Source: Acidimicrobiaceae bacterium (GTDB taxonomy: Bacteria; Actinomycetota; Acidimicrobiia; Acidimicrobiales; JAUTXP01). Taken from it: a stretch of 64,000 nucleotides of DNA. Below the pieces are notes generated by a model, which saw only the letters and a program-made list of their open reading frames with translations, was not told the DNA's origin and made no database searches. This document shows positions 26,615 through 34,502 of the stretch, piece by piece. The stretch's first letter is position 1, and each line of letters opens with the position of its first letter. The stretch is from contig JAUTXP010000052.1 in assembly GCA_030837965.1 (NCBI GenBank), positions 33,625 to 97,624 of the forward strand, read 5' to 3'. Position numbers and translations under genes: made by a program.

Positions 26615-28254
26615 CCACTCTCGTCTCCCGCATCCAGCGCGCCTCGGCGCGTCCCACCGGTGTGACCTTCATCAGCGGAGAGTCCCAGCAGCGGGTGACG
26701 TGGGGCCGGTTCCACGAGGAGGCCACCGCCATGGCCGGCGCCATGCAGGCGCGTGGCGTGGCCCCCGGAGACCACATCGCCCTCCTCGGCCCCACGACCC
26801 GGCCGCTCGTCACCGCCATCCAGGCCGCCTGGTTGACCGGCGCGACAGTGGTGGTGCTGCCGCTGCCCATGCGGATGGGGTCGCTCGAGGAGTTCGTCCT
26901 GCAGACCCGCGCCCGGATGGCCAGCGCCGACGTCACCTTGGCCGTCATCGACCCTGACCTGGCCCCGTTCATCGAGCCCGTCGCGGGCGACCCGCCGATG
27001 GTGCTGTTGTCAGACCTGTCGCAACGAGCGGATGCGTCCCGCTACGAGGAGCCCAAGCTGGGCGGGGACGACCTGGCCGTGCTCCAGTTCACCAGCGGGT
27101 CGACGGCCGATCCCAAGGGCGTCATGCTCCCGCACCGCACGATCCTGGCCAACCTCGACGGTGCCGCGGCCGCGGCCCAGCTCGACCCCGACGACGACGT
27201 GCTCGTGTCCTGGCTGCCGCTGTACCACGACATGGGCCTCATCGGCCTGCTGACCCTGCCCATGGTCACGGGCACGGAGCTGGTGTTGGCCGCGCCGCAG
27301 GACTTCCTCGCCGCCCCGGTCCGCTGGATGGAATGGATCAGCCACTTCGGCGGGACCGCGACGGCGGGGCCCAACTTCTCCTACGCGCTGGCCGCAAGGG
27401 CGCTGACCCGCTCTCCCCAGTTGGACCTGTCTCGTTGGCGCGTCGCCCTCAACGGGGCCGAGCCCGTCAACCCCGCGACCATGGCCGCCTTCTTGGAGGC
27501 GGGCGCCCGCCACGGCTTCCGACCGGGTGCCGCCTTCCCCGCGTTCGGCATGGCCGAGGTGGCCATTGCCGGAACGTTCCCGGAGCCCATGTCCGGCATC
27601 AGGATCGACACCGTCGACCGCCACTCGCTCGAGTCCGAGCACTACGCCGCGCCGGTGGCGGTGGACGATCACCACGGCAAGGCCTTCGCCCTGTTGGGAA
27701 GGCCCGTCCCCGGCTTGGAGATCCGCATCTGCGACCCGGCCACCGGGCAGGTGCGGCGCGAGCGCGAGGTGGGTGAACTGGAGATCAGGGGCACGTCGGT
27801 GACGCCGGGCTACTACAAGCGCCCGGAGGCCACGGCCGCATCGTTCCGAGGCGACTGGCTCCGCACGGGCGACCTGGCCTACACGGTCGACGGCGAGCTG
27901 GTGGTGTGCGGGCGCATCAAGGACGTGATCATCGTGGGCGGGCGCAACGTGTTCCCCGAGGACGTGGAGCGGGCGGCCGAGGCAGTGGACGGGGTTCGGG
28001 CGGGCAACGTGATCGCCTTCGGAGTGGAGAGCAACCGAGGCCGCGAGGGCGTCGTCGTGGTGGCCGAGACCAAGGCCGACGACCCGACCTGCGTGCGCTC
28101 GGCGCTGGCCGAGCGGGTGCGCGAGACAGTCGGCCTGCCCCCGCGGGAGATCGTGCTGGTGACGCCGGGCAGCCTGCCCAAGACATCGTCGGGCAAGCTC
28201 CAGCGCTCGCTCTGCAAGCAGCGCTACTTGGGCTCGGAGCTCCAGCTCGCCTGA
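26611..28254 (+). CDS. Fatty acyl-AMP ligase-like adenylating enzyme
   Basis: 547 residues of the ANL superfamily: LQFTSGSTADPKGVMLPHR (P-loop), VSWLPLYHDMGLIGLL (the FAAL-type YHDMGLIG signature), FPAFGMAEVAIAGTFPEP, WLRTGDLAYTVDGELVVCGR and the C-terminal PKTSSGKLQRSLCK with the catalytic Lys. FAALs make acyl adenylates for transfer to acyl carrier proteins of polyketide or lipopeptide synthases. No PKS, NRPS or ACP lies in the window, so the acceptor is encoded elsewhere. It is coupled to the receiver gene by a GTGA overlap and overlaps the convergent receiver-like gene by 31 bp. Confidence 0.87.
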   Translation: MTTLVSRIQRASARPTGVTFISGESQQRVTWGRFHEEATAMAGAMQARGVAPGDHIALLGPTTRPLVTAIQAAWLTGATVVVLPLPMRMGSLEEFVLQTRARMASADVTLAVIDPDLAPFIEPVAGDPPMVLLSDLSQRADASRYEEPKLGGDDLAVLQFTSGSTADPKGVMLPHRTILANLDGAAAAAQLDPDDDVLVSWLPLYHDMGLIGLLTLPMVTGTELVLAAPQDFLAAPVRWMEWISHFGGTATAGPNFSYALAARALTRSPQLDLSRWRVALNGAEPVNPATMAAFLEAGARHGFRPGAAFPAFGMAEVAIAGTFPEPMSGIRIDTVDRHSLESEHYAAPVAVDDHHGKAFALLGRPVPGLEIRICDPATGQVRREREVGELEIRGTSVTPGYYKRPEATAASFRGDWLRTGDLAYTVDGELVVCGRIKDVIIVGGRNVFPEDVERAAEAVDGVRAGNVIAFGVESNRGREGVVVVAETKADDPTCVRSALAERVRETVGLPPREIVLVTPGSLPKTSSGKLQRSLCKQRYLGSELQLA

Positions 28255-28592
28255 TTCACGCGCGCCTCCAACTGGGAGCGCAACAGCGTCTGCACTCGGG
28301 CCACGACCAGCGAAGGGGTCGTGGCCCGAGTCGCGACCAGCACGAAGGGGATCTGGCCGGTCTCCGGGTCGGGGCGCAGGTCGATGACCAGCTTCTCGAC
28401 CGCGTCGTCGTCCATGGCCGAGTCCACCACCACGCCGGCCAGCCAGCCGTGGGCGATGCGGTCCTTGGCCTGGGCCGCCGAGGCCAGTTGCTCGGCGACG
28501 ATCCCGGCCTCGTGCAAGGCCCAGGCCAGGTCCCAGCGATCGCCGACATTCTCGCCGACGACCAGTATGGGTCGGTTCTTGGGGTCGCTCAC
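28224..28592 (-). CDS. Receiver-like protein lacking a clear phospho-acceptor
   Basis: About 122 residues. It folds like a response-regulator receiver (RPILVVGENVGDRWDLAWAL, LAGVVVDSAMDDDAVEKLVI, IPFVLVATRATTPSLVVARV). The strand-3 Asp may be D in VVVDSAMDD, but the first acidic pair is replaced by GEN, so phosphorylation is doubtful (pseudo-receiver). The start is ambiguous: GTG 28592, ATG 28616 or ATG 28625. The 3' end runs 31 bp into the convergent FAAL gene. A functional link with FAAL is suggested only by proximity. Confidence 0.65.
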   Translation of the reverse strand: MSDPKNRPILVVGENVGDRWDLAWALHEAGIVAEQLASAAQAKDRIAHGWLAGVVVDSAMDDDAVEKLVIDLRPDPETGQIPFVLVATRATTPSLVVARVQTLLRSQLEARVNQASWSSEPK

Positions 28593-28624
28593 GGCGTGTA
28601 CTAGGACGGTTGACATCCGCGGCA

Positions 28625-29305
28625 ATGACGCGGCGTCTCCGTATCCTCGATCCGGTGCGACGACCCGTCCGGGCGCTGATGGCCCTCGCCTTGGCGTTGG
28701 CCGCCCCGGCGCTCGCCGCGTGCCACAAGGGCGACTCGGCCAAGCCCCGTCCCCCGGCCCGCTCGACCAGCACCACGGCCGTCCCCCAGGTCACGGTGAC
28801 GGCCGCATCCGTGGCCGTCGAATCGATGAAGGCGGACGTGGCCAAGCTGCCCGACGACGTGCGCGACGGCGTGGTCGCCACCTTGAACGCGTGGGTGGGC
28901 ACGGGCGTGGTCGCGCCGCTGTTGACGGGCCAGCCACCGGTGGGCCTGGATGCCGTGTTCACGCCCGCGGCCCTGGCCCGTTTGGTGCCGGGCAGTCCTG
29001 ACCGGGCCTCCCTCTTGGAGGACACCCGGCCCGGAGAGGGCGTGGTCCAGCCCGAGAAGGCGGCAGTGTCGTTGACCGGGCTGGTGGGGGAGAAGGGCGA
29101 CGTCGGGCTGGTGACGGCCGGGCTGGACGTGTCCGTCGTCTTCGTCAGCGCGGCCGGGGGCTCGTTGCGGATCGCCCGCACCGGCGAGGTGGTCCTGGTG
29201 CCCATGCCCGGTGGGTGGCGGATCGACAGCTACGACGTGGGCACGGCGCGCGACACCCTCCCGCCGCCGCCCGCCACCACCACGACCGGGAAGAAGAAGA
29301 AGTGA
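28625..29305 (+). CDS. Secreted lipoprotein of unknown function
   Basis: 226 residues from ATG 28625. The signal peptide ALMALALALAAPALAACHKG ends in the lipobox LAAC, so the mature protein is lipid-anchored. A Ser/Thr linker follows, then a mixed alpha/beta domain (MKADVAKLPDDVRDGVVATL; GGSLRIARTGEVVLVPMPGG) and a Thr-Lys tail. I recognise no family. The stop overlaps the LCP start (GTGA), so the two are coupled and may cooperate at the envelope. Confidence 0.72.
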   Translation: MTRRLRILDPVRRPVRALMALALALAAPALAACHKGDSAKPRPPARSTSTTAVPQVTVTAASVAVESMKADVAKLPDDVRDGVVATLNAWVGTGVVAPLLTGQPPVGLDAVFTPAALARLVPGSPDRASLLEDTRPGEGVVQPEKAAVSLTGLVGEKGDVGLVTAGLDVSVVFVSAAGGSLRIARTGEVVLVPMPGGWRIDSYDVGTARDTLPPPPATTTTGKKKK

Positions 29306-30231
29306 GACGTGCTGGCCGCTCGCGGTCGCGTTCGTGGTCGCGGTGGTCTGTGGCCGGCTTGCTGTTGGCGGGCGTGTTGGCCGTGGGCGGCGCGCCTCTG
29401 GCATGGGCCGCGGCCCAGACCCCGCCGGTCATCGAGGTGCACAAGGTGGACGAGGGGCACTTCGCGCCCCACCCTGGCGAGCCCGTGTTCATGCTCGCCC
29501 TCGGCATCGACGGGCGGGCGGGCATCGACTCGGACCGGGCCGATGCCATCCACATCATCGGCGTCAACCCGGGTGCGGGGTCGGCCGTGATCCTCAACAT
29601 CCCGCGTGACACCTATGTCGACATCCCAGGGCACGGCCGGTCCAAGATCAACGACGCCTTCACCTTCGGCGGCGCCGATTTGCAAGCCCAGACGGTGAGC
29701 AGGCTCACGGGCGTTTCCATCCGCTTCGTGATCACGACGACGTTCGCGGGCTTCCCCCGCATGGTGGACGAGTTGGGCGGCCTGCCGGTGGGCGTGCCCT
29801 TTGCGATGAACGACAAGTTCTCGGGCGCCAACTTCCCGGCCGGGATCGTGCAGATGAACGGGGCCCAGGCCTTTGCCTTCGCCCGCAACCGCCACATCCC
29901 CGACGGCGATCTGGCCCGCACCCAGGACCAGGGCGCGCTGATCATCGCCGCCCTGTCCAAGCTTCGGGGCCAGGGGGTTGGCGCCAATCCCTCGCGCACG
30001 TTCAAGGCGCTGGCCGTGCTGGGGCGCAACTCACGGCTTTCAGGGGTCGGGCTGGTCGACCTCTACAACCTGGGCAGGCTGGGCCTGTCCATCGACCCGG
30101 CCCGGGTGCGCAACGTCACCATGCCCGCCACCATCGGGATGGCGGGCAGCGCGTCCGTGGTCTTCGTGGCCCCGGCCGCAGGCAGCCTCTTCGCCGACTT
30201 CCGCGACGACGCCCTGCTGCAAGCGCACTAG
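29302..30231 (+). CDS. LytR-CpsA-Psr (LCP) family cell-wall ligase
   Basis: 309 residues from GTG 29302. An N-terminal membrane or signal segment (SVAGLLLAGVLAVGGAPLAW) precedes an LCP domain: RADAIHIIGVNPGAGSAVIL, NIPRDTYVDIPGHGRSKIND (with the Arg-Asp-Thr motif), GLPVGVPFAM and the Arg-rich AFAFARNRHIPDGDLARTQD. LCP proteins transfer wall polymers from lipid carriers to peptidoglycan. The track start at 29215 is too early. It is coupled to the lipoprotein gene. Confidence 0.88.
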   Translation: MRRAGRSRSRSWSRWSVAGLLLAGVLAVGGAPLAWAAAQTPPVIEVHKVDEGHFAPHPGEPVFMLALGIDGRAGIDSDRADAIHIIGVNPGAGSAVILNIPRDTYVDIPGHGRSKINDAFTFGGADLQAQTVSRLTGVSIRFVITTTFAGFPRMVDELGGLPVGVPFAMNDKFSGANFPAGIVQMNGAQAFAFARNRHIPDGDLARTQDQGALIIAALSKLRGQGVGANPSRTFKALAVLGRNSRLSGVGLVDLYNLGRLGLSIDPARVRNVTMPATIGMAGSASVVFVAPAAGSLFADFRDDALLQAH

Positions 30232-30283
30232 CTAGGGCCTGCTGGCTGTGGCCCTGGCGGGCGTGAGTTGGGAGGCGGCCGGG

Positions 30284-31300
30284 TCAGGCGGCGCGGAGCT
30301 CGGAGACGATCGGGTGCCACAAGTCGGCGCCTGCCGAGTAGGGCGCGTAGAACGAGAGCCGGTCGACGGCGTCGCCGAAGCGCATCAGCAACTGCTTGGC
30401 CACGTCGGGGGGCTCGGCCACGATGGCGAACGTGGACAGGATCTCGTCGGTGATGAGGTCGCCCATCTGCTGCCACTCGCCTCGCTTCGACAGCCCGTTC
30501 AACTCGGTCTGCAACTCGCCCCAGCCATGCAGGTCGAGCACCCCCCGATAGGCGGGGGTCGATCCGTAGAACGCGATCTGCTGGCGTACCGATGCGGCCG
30601 CCTTGTCGGTCTCCTCGGCCGTGCGTCCGGTGACCACGAAAGCCGGAAGGGAGAGTTGGAAGTCGGCTCCGGTCTTGCCTCCGCCCGCCGTCGACCAGCC
30701 CCGCTCCAGCGCCGGGATGGTGACCTCGCGGAGGTAGCGCTCGGTGGTGAAGCCGTGGACCAGCATGCCGTCGGCCACCTCGCCTGCGACCTCCGTCATC
30801 TTCTCGCCCACGGCGGCGAGGAAGACCTTGGGCACGCCGAACTCGCTCGGGCCTGGGTGGAAGAACGGGGTCATCAGCGTGTGGGAGTAGAAGTCGCCGC
30901 GGAAGTCCAGCTTGGTGTCGTTCATCCAGCAGTCCCACACGGCGCGCATGGCCAGGATGAACTCGCGCATGCGGGCCGCGGGATGCGACCACGGCATGGC
31001 GAAGCGCTTCTCGATGTGGGGCTTGATCTGACTGCCGAGCCCGAGCATGAACCGGCCTTGCGAGAAGCGCTGGAGGTCGTAGCCCTGGTACGCCGTGGTC
31101 ATGGGGTTGCGGGCGAAGGCGACGGCGATCCCCGTTCCCAGCTCCAAGGATGCGGTGTGCTCGGCGGCCAACAGCAGCGGGAAGAACGGATCGTGGCTGG
31201 TCTCGGCCGACCATACGCCGGAGTAACCCGCGGTCTCGGCGTCCTTGGCCTCCTGCGCGGCTCGCTCCAACGTGAACCCGATGCCTCCGTCGACCTTCAT
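30284..31300 (-). CDS. LLM-class F420-dependent oxidoreductase
   Basis: 338 residues. The luciferase-like pattern starts MKVDGGIGFTLERAAQEAKD and continues GYSGVWSAETSHDPFFPLLL, TGIAVAFARNPMTTAYQGYD and LGLGSQIKPHIEKRFAMPWS. This fits the TIGR03617-type F420 oxidoreductases; the substrate is unknown. TAACGT lies 6 nt before the ATG, another likely leaderless start. It is only distantly similar to the LLM protein at 17.4 kb. Confidence 0.87.
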   Translation of the reverse strand: MKVDGGIGFTLERAAQEAKDAETAGYSGVWSAETSHDPFFPLLLAAEHTASLELGTGIAVAFARNPMTTAYQGYDLQRFSQGRFMLGLGSQIKPHIEKRFAMPWSHPAARMREFILAMRAVWDCWMNDTKLDFRGDFYSHTLMTPFFHPGPSEFGVPKVFLAAVGEKMTEVAGEVADGMLVHGFTTERYLREVTIPALERGWSTAGGGKTGADFQLSLPAFVVTGRTAEETDKAAASVRQQIAFYGSTPAYRGVLDLHGWGELQTELNGLSKRGEWQQMGDLITDEILSTFAIVAEPPDVAKQLLMRFGDAVDRLSFYAPYSAGADLWHPIVSELRAA

Positions 31301-31414
31301 GGGGCGACGTTAGCCCTGTGTGATGACTCGCCCATCGGTGACTCGGGCCTGCGGGCTCAGCCTGCGTCGTCGCCTGACGAGAACAGGTAGCGCTGGAGCT
31401 CGGCCGCGATCTCG

Positions 31415-32239
31415 TCACCCGTGGGCAGGTTGCCCAAGTCCAGGGCGGGTGTCGGCCGCGTCCTCCTGCCGTTCCATCTGGTCGACCATGGCCCGGTGCT
31501 CGTCGCTGCCCGCGATTAGCGCGTCGATGCGCTCGTTGGTGAGGGCCGCCGCGGCCTGAAGGTCGTCGGTGCGCACGACGATGCCGGCCAGGTCGCGCAG
31601 CCCTTCCAACAGGGCCAGGCTCGCCGCGGGGTAGGGCATGCCGGACACATAGTGCGGCACGCGCGCCCACATACCGACGGCCGGGATGTCGACTTCGGCA
31701 AACCCCCGCTCCAGCGAGGCGTGGATGCCGGAAGGGACGTCGATGGCGCCGGGGAGGAAGCCCACGCGCGAGGCCAACTCCGGCGTGGTCGCGGTGGCCG
31801 CCAGCCGCACGGGCCGGGTGTGGGCCGCGGGCCCGGGGAAGGCGCCCAGCCCGATCACGAGCCGCACGCCGAAGCGCTGGGCCAGTCGGACCACGTCGGC
31901 CGTGAACCGGTGCCAGCGGATGTCTGGCTCAGGGCCCACCAGCACCAGCAGGTCGTGGCCTTCGCGGTCGAGGCCGTGGCGCACGTGGATCTCAGGCCAC
32001 GAAAGCCCGGTGTTGATGCCGTCTTGGATGCGCATCACCGGACGACGGGCCCGATGGTCGACCAGCTCGTCGGCGTCGAACTCGGCCACCACCTCGGTGG
32101 GCACGTTCTCCAGCAGCGCGGCCATGGCCGCGCCCGCGCCGATGCCCGCGTCGATCCAGCCGTCCATGCCGAGGACGAGCACGGGCGCGTTGACCTCGGG
32201 CTCGGAGACAAGCCGGTACAGCGGCTCGGGATCGGCCAC
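31415..32239 (-). CDS. PAC2-family protein with C-terminal frameshift
   Basis: 274 residues as read. The PAC2 fold is clear (APVLVLGMDGWIDAGIGAGA, LLVLVGPEPDIRWHRF, PAVGMWARVPHYVSGMPYPA). In-frame the protein ends ADTRPGLGQPAHG. Removing one C from the CCC at 31447-31449 restores DTALDLGNLPTGDEIAAELQ and then RYLFSSGDDAG, the kind of ending PAC2 proteins have, with a stop at 31357-31359. The allele is therefore truncated, frameshifted or mis-sequenced. GTG 32239 has GGGAG 7 nt upstream and overlaps the stop of the phosphotransferase gene by one base. PAC2 proteins resemble proteasome-assembly chaperones; their bacterial role is uncertain. Confidence 0.85.
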   Translation of the reverse strand: MADPEPLYRLVSEPEVNAPVLVLGMDGWIDAGIGAGAAMAALLENVPTEVVAEFDADELVDHRARRPVMRIQDGINTGLSWPEIHVRHGLDREGHDLLVLVGPEPDIRWHRFTADVVRLAQRFGVRLVIGLGAFPGPAAHTRPVRLAATATTPELASRVGFLPGAIDVPSGIHASLERGFAEVDIPAVGMWARVPHYVSGMPYPAASLALLEGLRDLAGIVVRTDDLQAAAALTNERIDALIAGSDEHRAMVDQMERQEDAADTRPGLGQPAHG

Positions 32240-33276
32240 TACAGGCTCCCTGCCGCTTCCTTGGACGCCTCGGCCAGCATCTGCACCTGCTGGGCGAACA
32301 GCTCGAAGCCCGACTGGTCGCCCCCTCCCGCCCCGCCTGCGTACCGGGAGTAGACCCCTTCGAGGATGCAGGCCAGCTTCCAGTAGCCGAACGAGATGTA
32401 GAAGTCGAGTTGGGACAGGTCGCGGTCGCTGCGCGCCGCGTACCTGCGCTTCATCTCCTCGCGGCTCGGGAAGCCGGGGACGGTGGTGGGCGCGGCGCCG
32501 AGCGCAGTGTGCTGGTCGCCCGGCTCGGCCCAATAGACCATCAGCAGGCCAACGTCGGCGAGGGGGTCGCCCAGCGTGCAGATCTCCCAGTCCAGCACGG
32601 CGGCGACCCTGCCGTCGTCGCCCAGCATGGTGTTGTCCAAGCGGTAGTCGCCGTGGACGATGGCCGCCGCCCCCTGCTCCGGGACGCGGGCCTGAAGGAA
32701 GTCGTGCATCTCGTCGACCACGGGGACGCTGCGGTCCTGCAACGCGGCTGACTGCTGGAACTGGCCGTACCAACGCTTCAGTTGGCGCTCGATGTAGCCC
32801 TCCTTGCGGCCCAACTCCCCCAAGCCGACCGCGTCGACGTCGACGGCATGGATGTCGGCCAGCACATCGGCCAGGTGCTCGCCCGCCCGCCGCCTTCCCG
32901 CCTCGTCGAGCACCTTCTCCGCGGTCGGCGCGTCCCGCAGGACATGGCCGTCCACGTAACCCATCACGTAGAACGGCGCTCCATTGACCGCGGGGTCGTC
33001 GCAGAACCCGACGCTCGGGGCCACCGGGACCGGCGTGTCCTGCAAGGCGCTGATGATGCGGTACTCCCGACCCATGTCGTGGGCCGTGGGCAGGACGTGG
33101 GACACGGGCGGACGACGCAGTGCATAGGTCTTGCCCGCCGCGTCGGTGACCTTGAAGGTGAGGTTCGAGCGGCCGCCCGCGATGAGCTCGAAGGCGAGGG
33201 GCGGGGTTGCGCCCGGCACGTGCTGCTCGAACCAACGGGTCACGTTGGCGGCGTCGACGCCCTCGATCGATTGCAT
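32239..33276 (-). CDS. Phosphotransferase-family (APH/ACAD10-like) protein
   Basis: 345 residues from ATG 33276. The kinase-like fold has GGRSNLTFKVTDAAGKTYAL, the catalytic VHGDYRLDNTMLGDDG (HGDxxxxN) and the metal motif VLDWEICTLGDPLADVG. It matches the phosphotransferase family related to the N-terminus of ACAD10, often linked to acyl-CoA metabolism, not to aminoglycoside resistance. TACGGT lies 8 nt before the start. This -10 overlaps the -10 of the divergent thioredoxin gene, and the intergenic gap is only 25 nt. The track start at 33570 lies inside the divergent gene. Confidence 0.86.
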   Translation of the reverse strand: MQSIEGVDAANVTRWFEQHVPGATPPLAFELIAGGRSNLTFKVTDAAGKTYALRRPPVSHVLPTAHDMGREYRIISALQDTPVPVAPSVGFCDDPAVNGAPFYVMGYVDGHVLRDAPTAEKVLDEAGRRRAGEHLADVLADIHAVDVDAVGLGELGRKEGYIERQLKRWYGQFQQSAALQDRSVPVVDEMHDFLQARVPEQGAAAIVHGDYRLDNTMLGDDGRVAAVLDWEICTLGDPLADVGLLMVYWAEPGDQHTALGAAPTTVPGFPSREEMKRRYAARSDRDLSQLDFYISFGYWKLACILEGVYSRYAGGAGGGDQSGFELFAQQVQMLAEASKEAAGSL

Positions 33277-33284
33277 GGAGGCAA

Positions 33285-33294
33285 ACCGTAGACT
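33285..33294. promoter_or_regulatory. Overlapping divergent -10 elements
   Basis: ACCGTAGACT contains TACGGT (minus) and TAGACT (plus), sharing the central TA. TAGACT is 7 nt before ATG 33302 and TACGGT is 8 nt before ATG 33276. Both transcripts would be leaderless and their polymerases would compete for one site. Confidence 0.6.
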
Positions 33295-33301
33295 CGGGCC
33301 G

Positions 33302-34081
33302 ATGCTCGACGTAACCGACGCCACCTTTGAAGACCTCGTCGTCAAGCGGTCGAGCGAGGTGCCCGTCGTCGTCGACCTGTGGGCGCCATGGTGCGGTCCG
33401 TGCCGCACGCTCGGTCCCATTTTGGAAACCGTTGTGGCCGACACGGACGGCAAGGTCGAGTTGGCCAAGGTGAATGTGGACGAGAACCCTTCGATCTCCT
33501 CCGCGTTCCGGGTGCAGTCGATTCCCGCCGTGTTCGCGGTGGTGGACGGCCGGGCCGTCGACTCGTTCATCGGCGCCCTGCCCGAGCATCAGGTGCGGGC
33601 GTGGGTCGAAGCGCTGGTGCCGCAGGAGTCCGACGCCGACCGGCTGGTTGCGGTGGGCGACGAGGCCTCGTTGCGCCAGGCCTTGGAGTTGGAGCCCGGT
33701 CATGAGGGCGCGGTTGTGGCCTTGGCCGAGCTGTTGGTGGCGCGGGGCGACAACGACGAGGCACTGGCCTTGCTGGCCCGGGTGCCCGAGACCGGCGAGG
33801 TGCGGCGGGTGGCCGCGTTGGCGCGGGTCGGGGTGGGGCTTGTGGGCGGCATCGGCGCGGGTGGCGCCGGTGGCGCCGGGGATGGGGAAGCGGCGGGTGG
33901 GGATGGCGAGGCGGCGGGTGGGGCGGGCGAGGCCATCGTGGCCGAGTTGGACTCGCTGCTGGACCGGGTGAAGGGCGACGACGAGGCCCGGCAGCGGTTC
34001 TTGGACCTGCTCGAGGTGCTGGGCCCCGACGACCCGCGTACGGCGTCGTACCGCAAGGCGCTCACGGCCCGGCTGTTCTGA
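33302..34081 (+). CDS. Thioredoxin-TPR fusion (CnoX/YbbN-like)
   Basis: 259 residues. The thioredoxin domain has an intact WCGPC (residues 30-34) in DLWAPWCGPCRTLGPILE and the cis-Pro loop QSIPAVFAV. The C-terminal part has TPR-like helices (LRQALELEPGHEGAVVALAE, LLVARGDNDEALALLARV), as in CnoX chaperedoxins that protect proteins from chlorine stress. A Gly/Ala-rich insertion (GGIGAGGAGGAGDGEAAGG) interrupts the helices. The ATG is chosen because a TAGACT -10 lies 7 nt upstream; the track start at 33131 is inside the divergent gene. Confidence 0.88.
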   Translation: MLDVTDATFEDLVVKRSSEVPVVVDLWAPWCGPCRTLGPILETVVADTDGKVELAKVNVDENPSISSAFRVQSIPAVFAVVDGRAVDSFIGALPEHQVRAWVEALVPQESDADRLVAVGDEASLRQALELEPGHEGAVVALAELLVARGDNDEALALLARVPETGEVRRVAALARVGVGLVGGIGAGGAGGAGDGEAAGGDGEAAGGAGEAIVAELDSLLDRVKGDDEARQRFLDLLEVLGPDDPRTASYRKALTARLF

Positions 34082-34137
34082 CCCTGCCCCGGCCGGCCCG
34101 GCTGGCCCGGCCTTATCGGCTGTGGGTCGGCGGGCCC

Positions 34138-34443
34138 GTGCCTCCGGGTGCCGACGCCTGGACGCTGGGGTCGCTGGTCATCGTGCGCCGCCGTTCGGCG
34201 GACGACGAGCGCTTGTTGGCGCACGAGGCGGTGCACGTCGGGCAGTGGCGGTCCCTGGGTGTGGGGCTGTTTCTTTGGCGATACGTGGGCGCCTACCTGC
34301 GCTGGCGGCTGGCCGGGTACCCGCATGTGGGCGCGTACCGGCGCATCCCCTTGGAGGTCGAGGCCACCTGGTCGGCCCGCAATCCGACCGTTGCCGGCGG
34401 CCGGGCCGACAATCCGGGGGTTGTTGTTACACCCCCTCGGTAA
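34138..34443 (+). CDS. Small HExxH protein (DUF4157-like mini-protease fragment)
   Basis: 101 residues as tracked. It contains RLLAHEAVHVGQWRSLGVGL, i.e. HEAVH, a zincin-type HExxH motif, in the short context of DUF4157-like proteins. The coding frame stays open upstream to the stop of the thioredoxin gene (LARPYRLWVGGPVP), so the true start may be earlier, perhaps overlapping that gene. No signal peptide is seen. Whether it is a peptidase is uncertain, because the third metal ligand is not obvious. Its last codons form part of the PafBC-like promoter of comEA. Confidence 0.6.
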   Translation: MPPGADAWTLGSLVIVRRRSADDERLLAHEAVHVGQWRSLGVGLFLWRYVGAYLRWRLAGYPHVGAYRRIPLEVEATWSARNPTVAGGRADNPGVVVTPPR

Positions 34444-34446
34444 CGT
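34424..34446 (+). promoter_or_regulatory. PafBC/RecA-NDp-like promoter upstream of comEA
   Basis: TTGTTACAC-N8 (CCCCTCGG)-TAACGT. It is identical to the site at 8570-8592 apart from one base in the -10 (TAACGT against TACCGT). The predicted transcription start is near 34453, giving a leader of about 50 nt to the comEA GTG at 34503, which has an AGGGGG ribosome site. The 5' half of the site is within the last codons of the HExxH ORF. Confidence 0.6.
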
Positions 34447-34502
34447 TCGCCCTGCCACTTCCCCCTGGTCGTCGGACGTCGTCATCGTCCAGGGGGTCTT
34501 CC

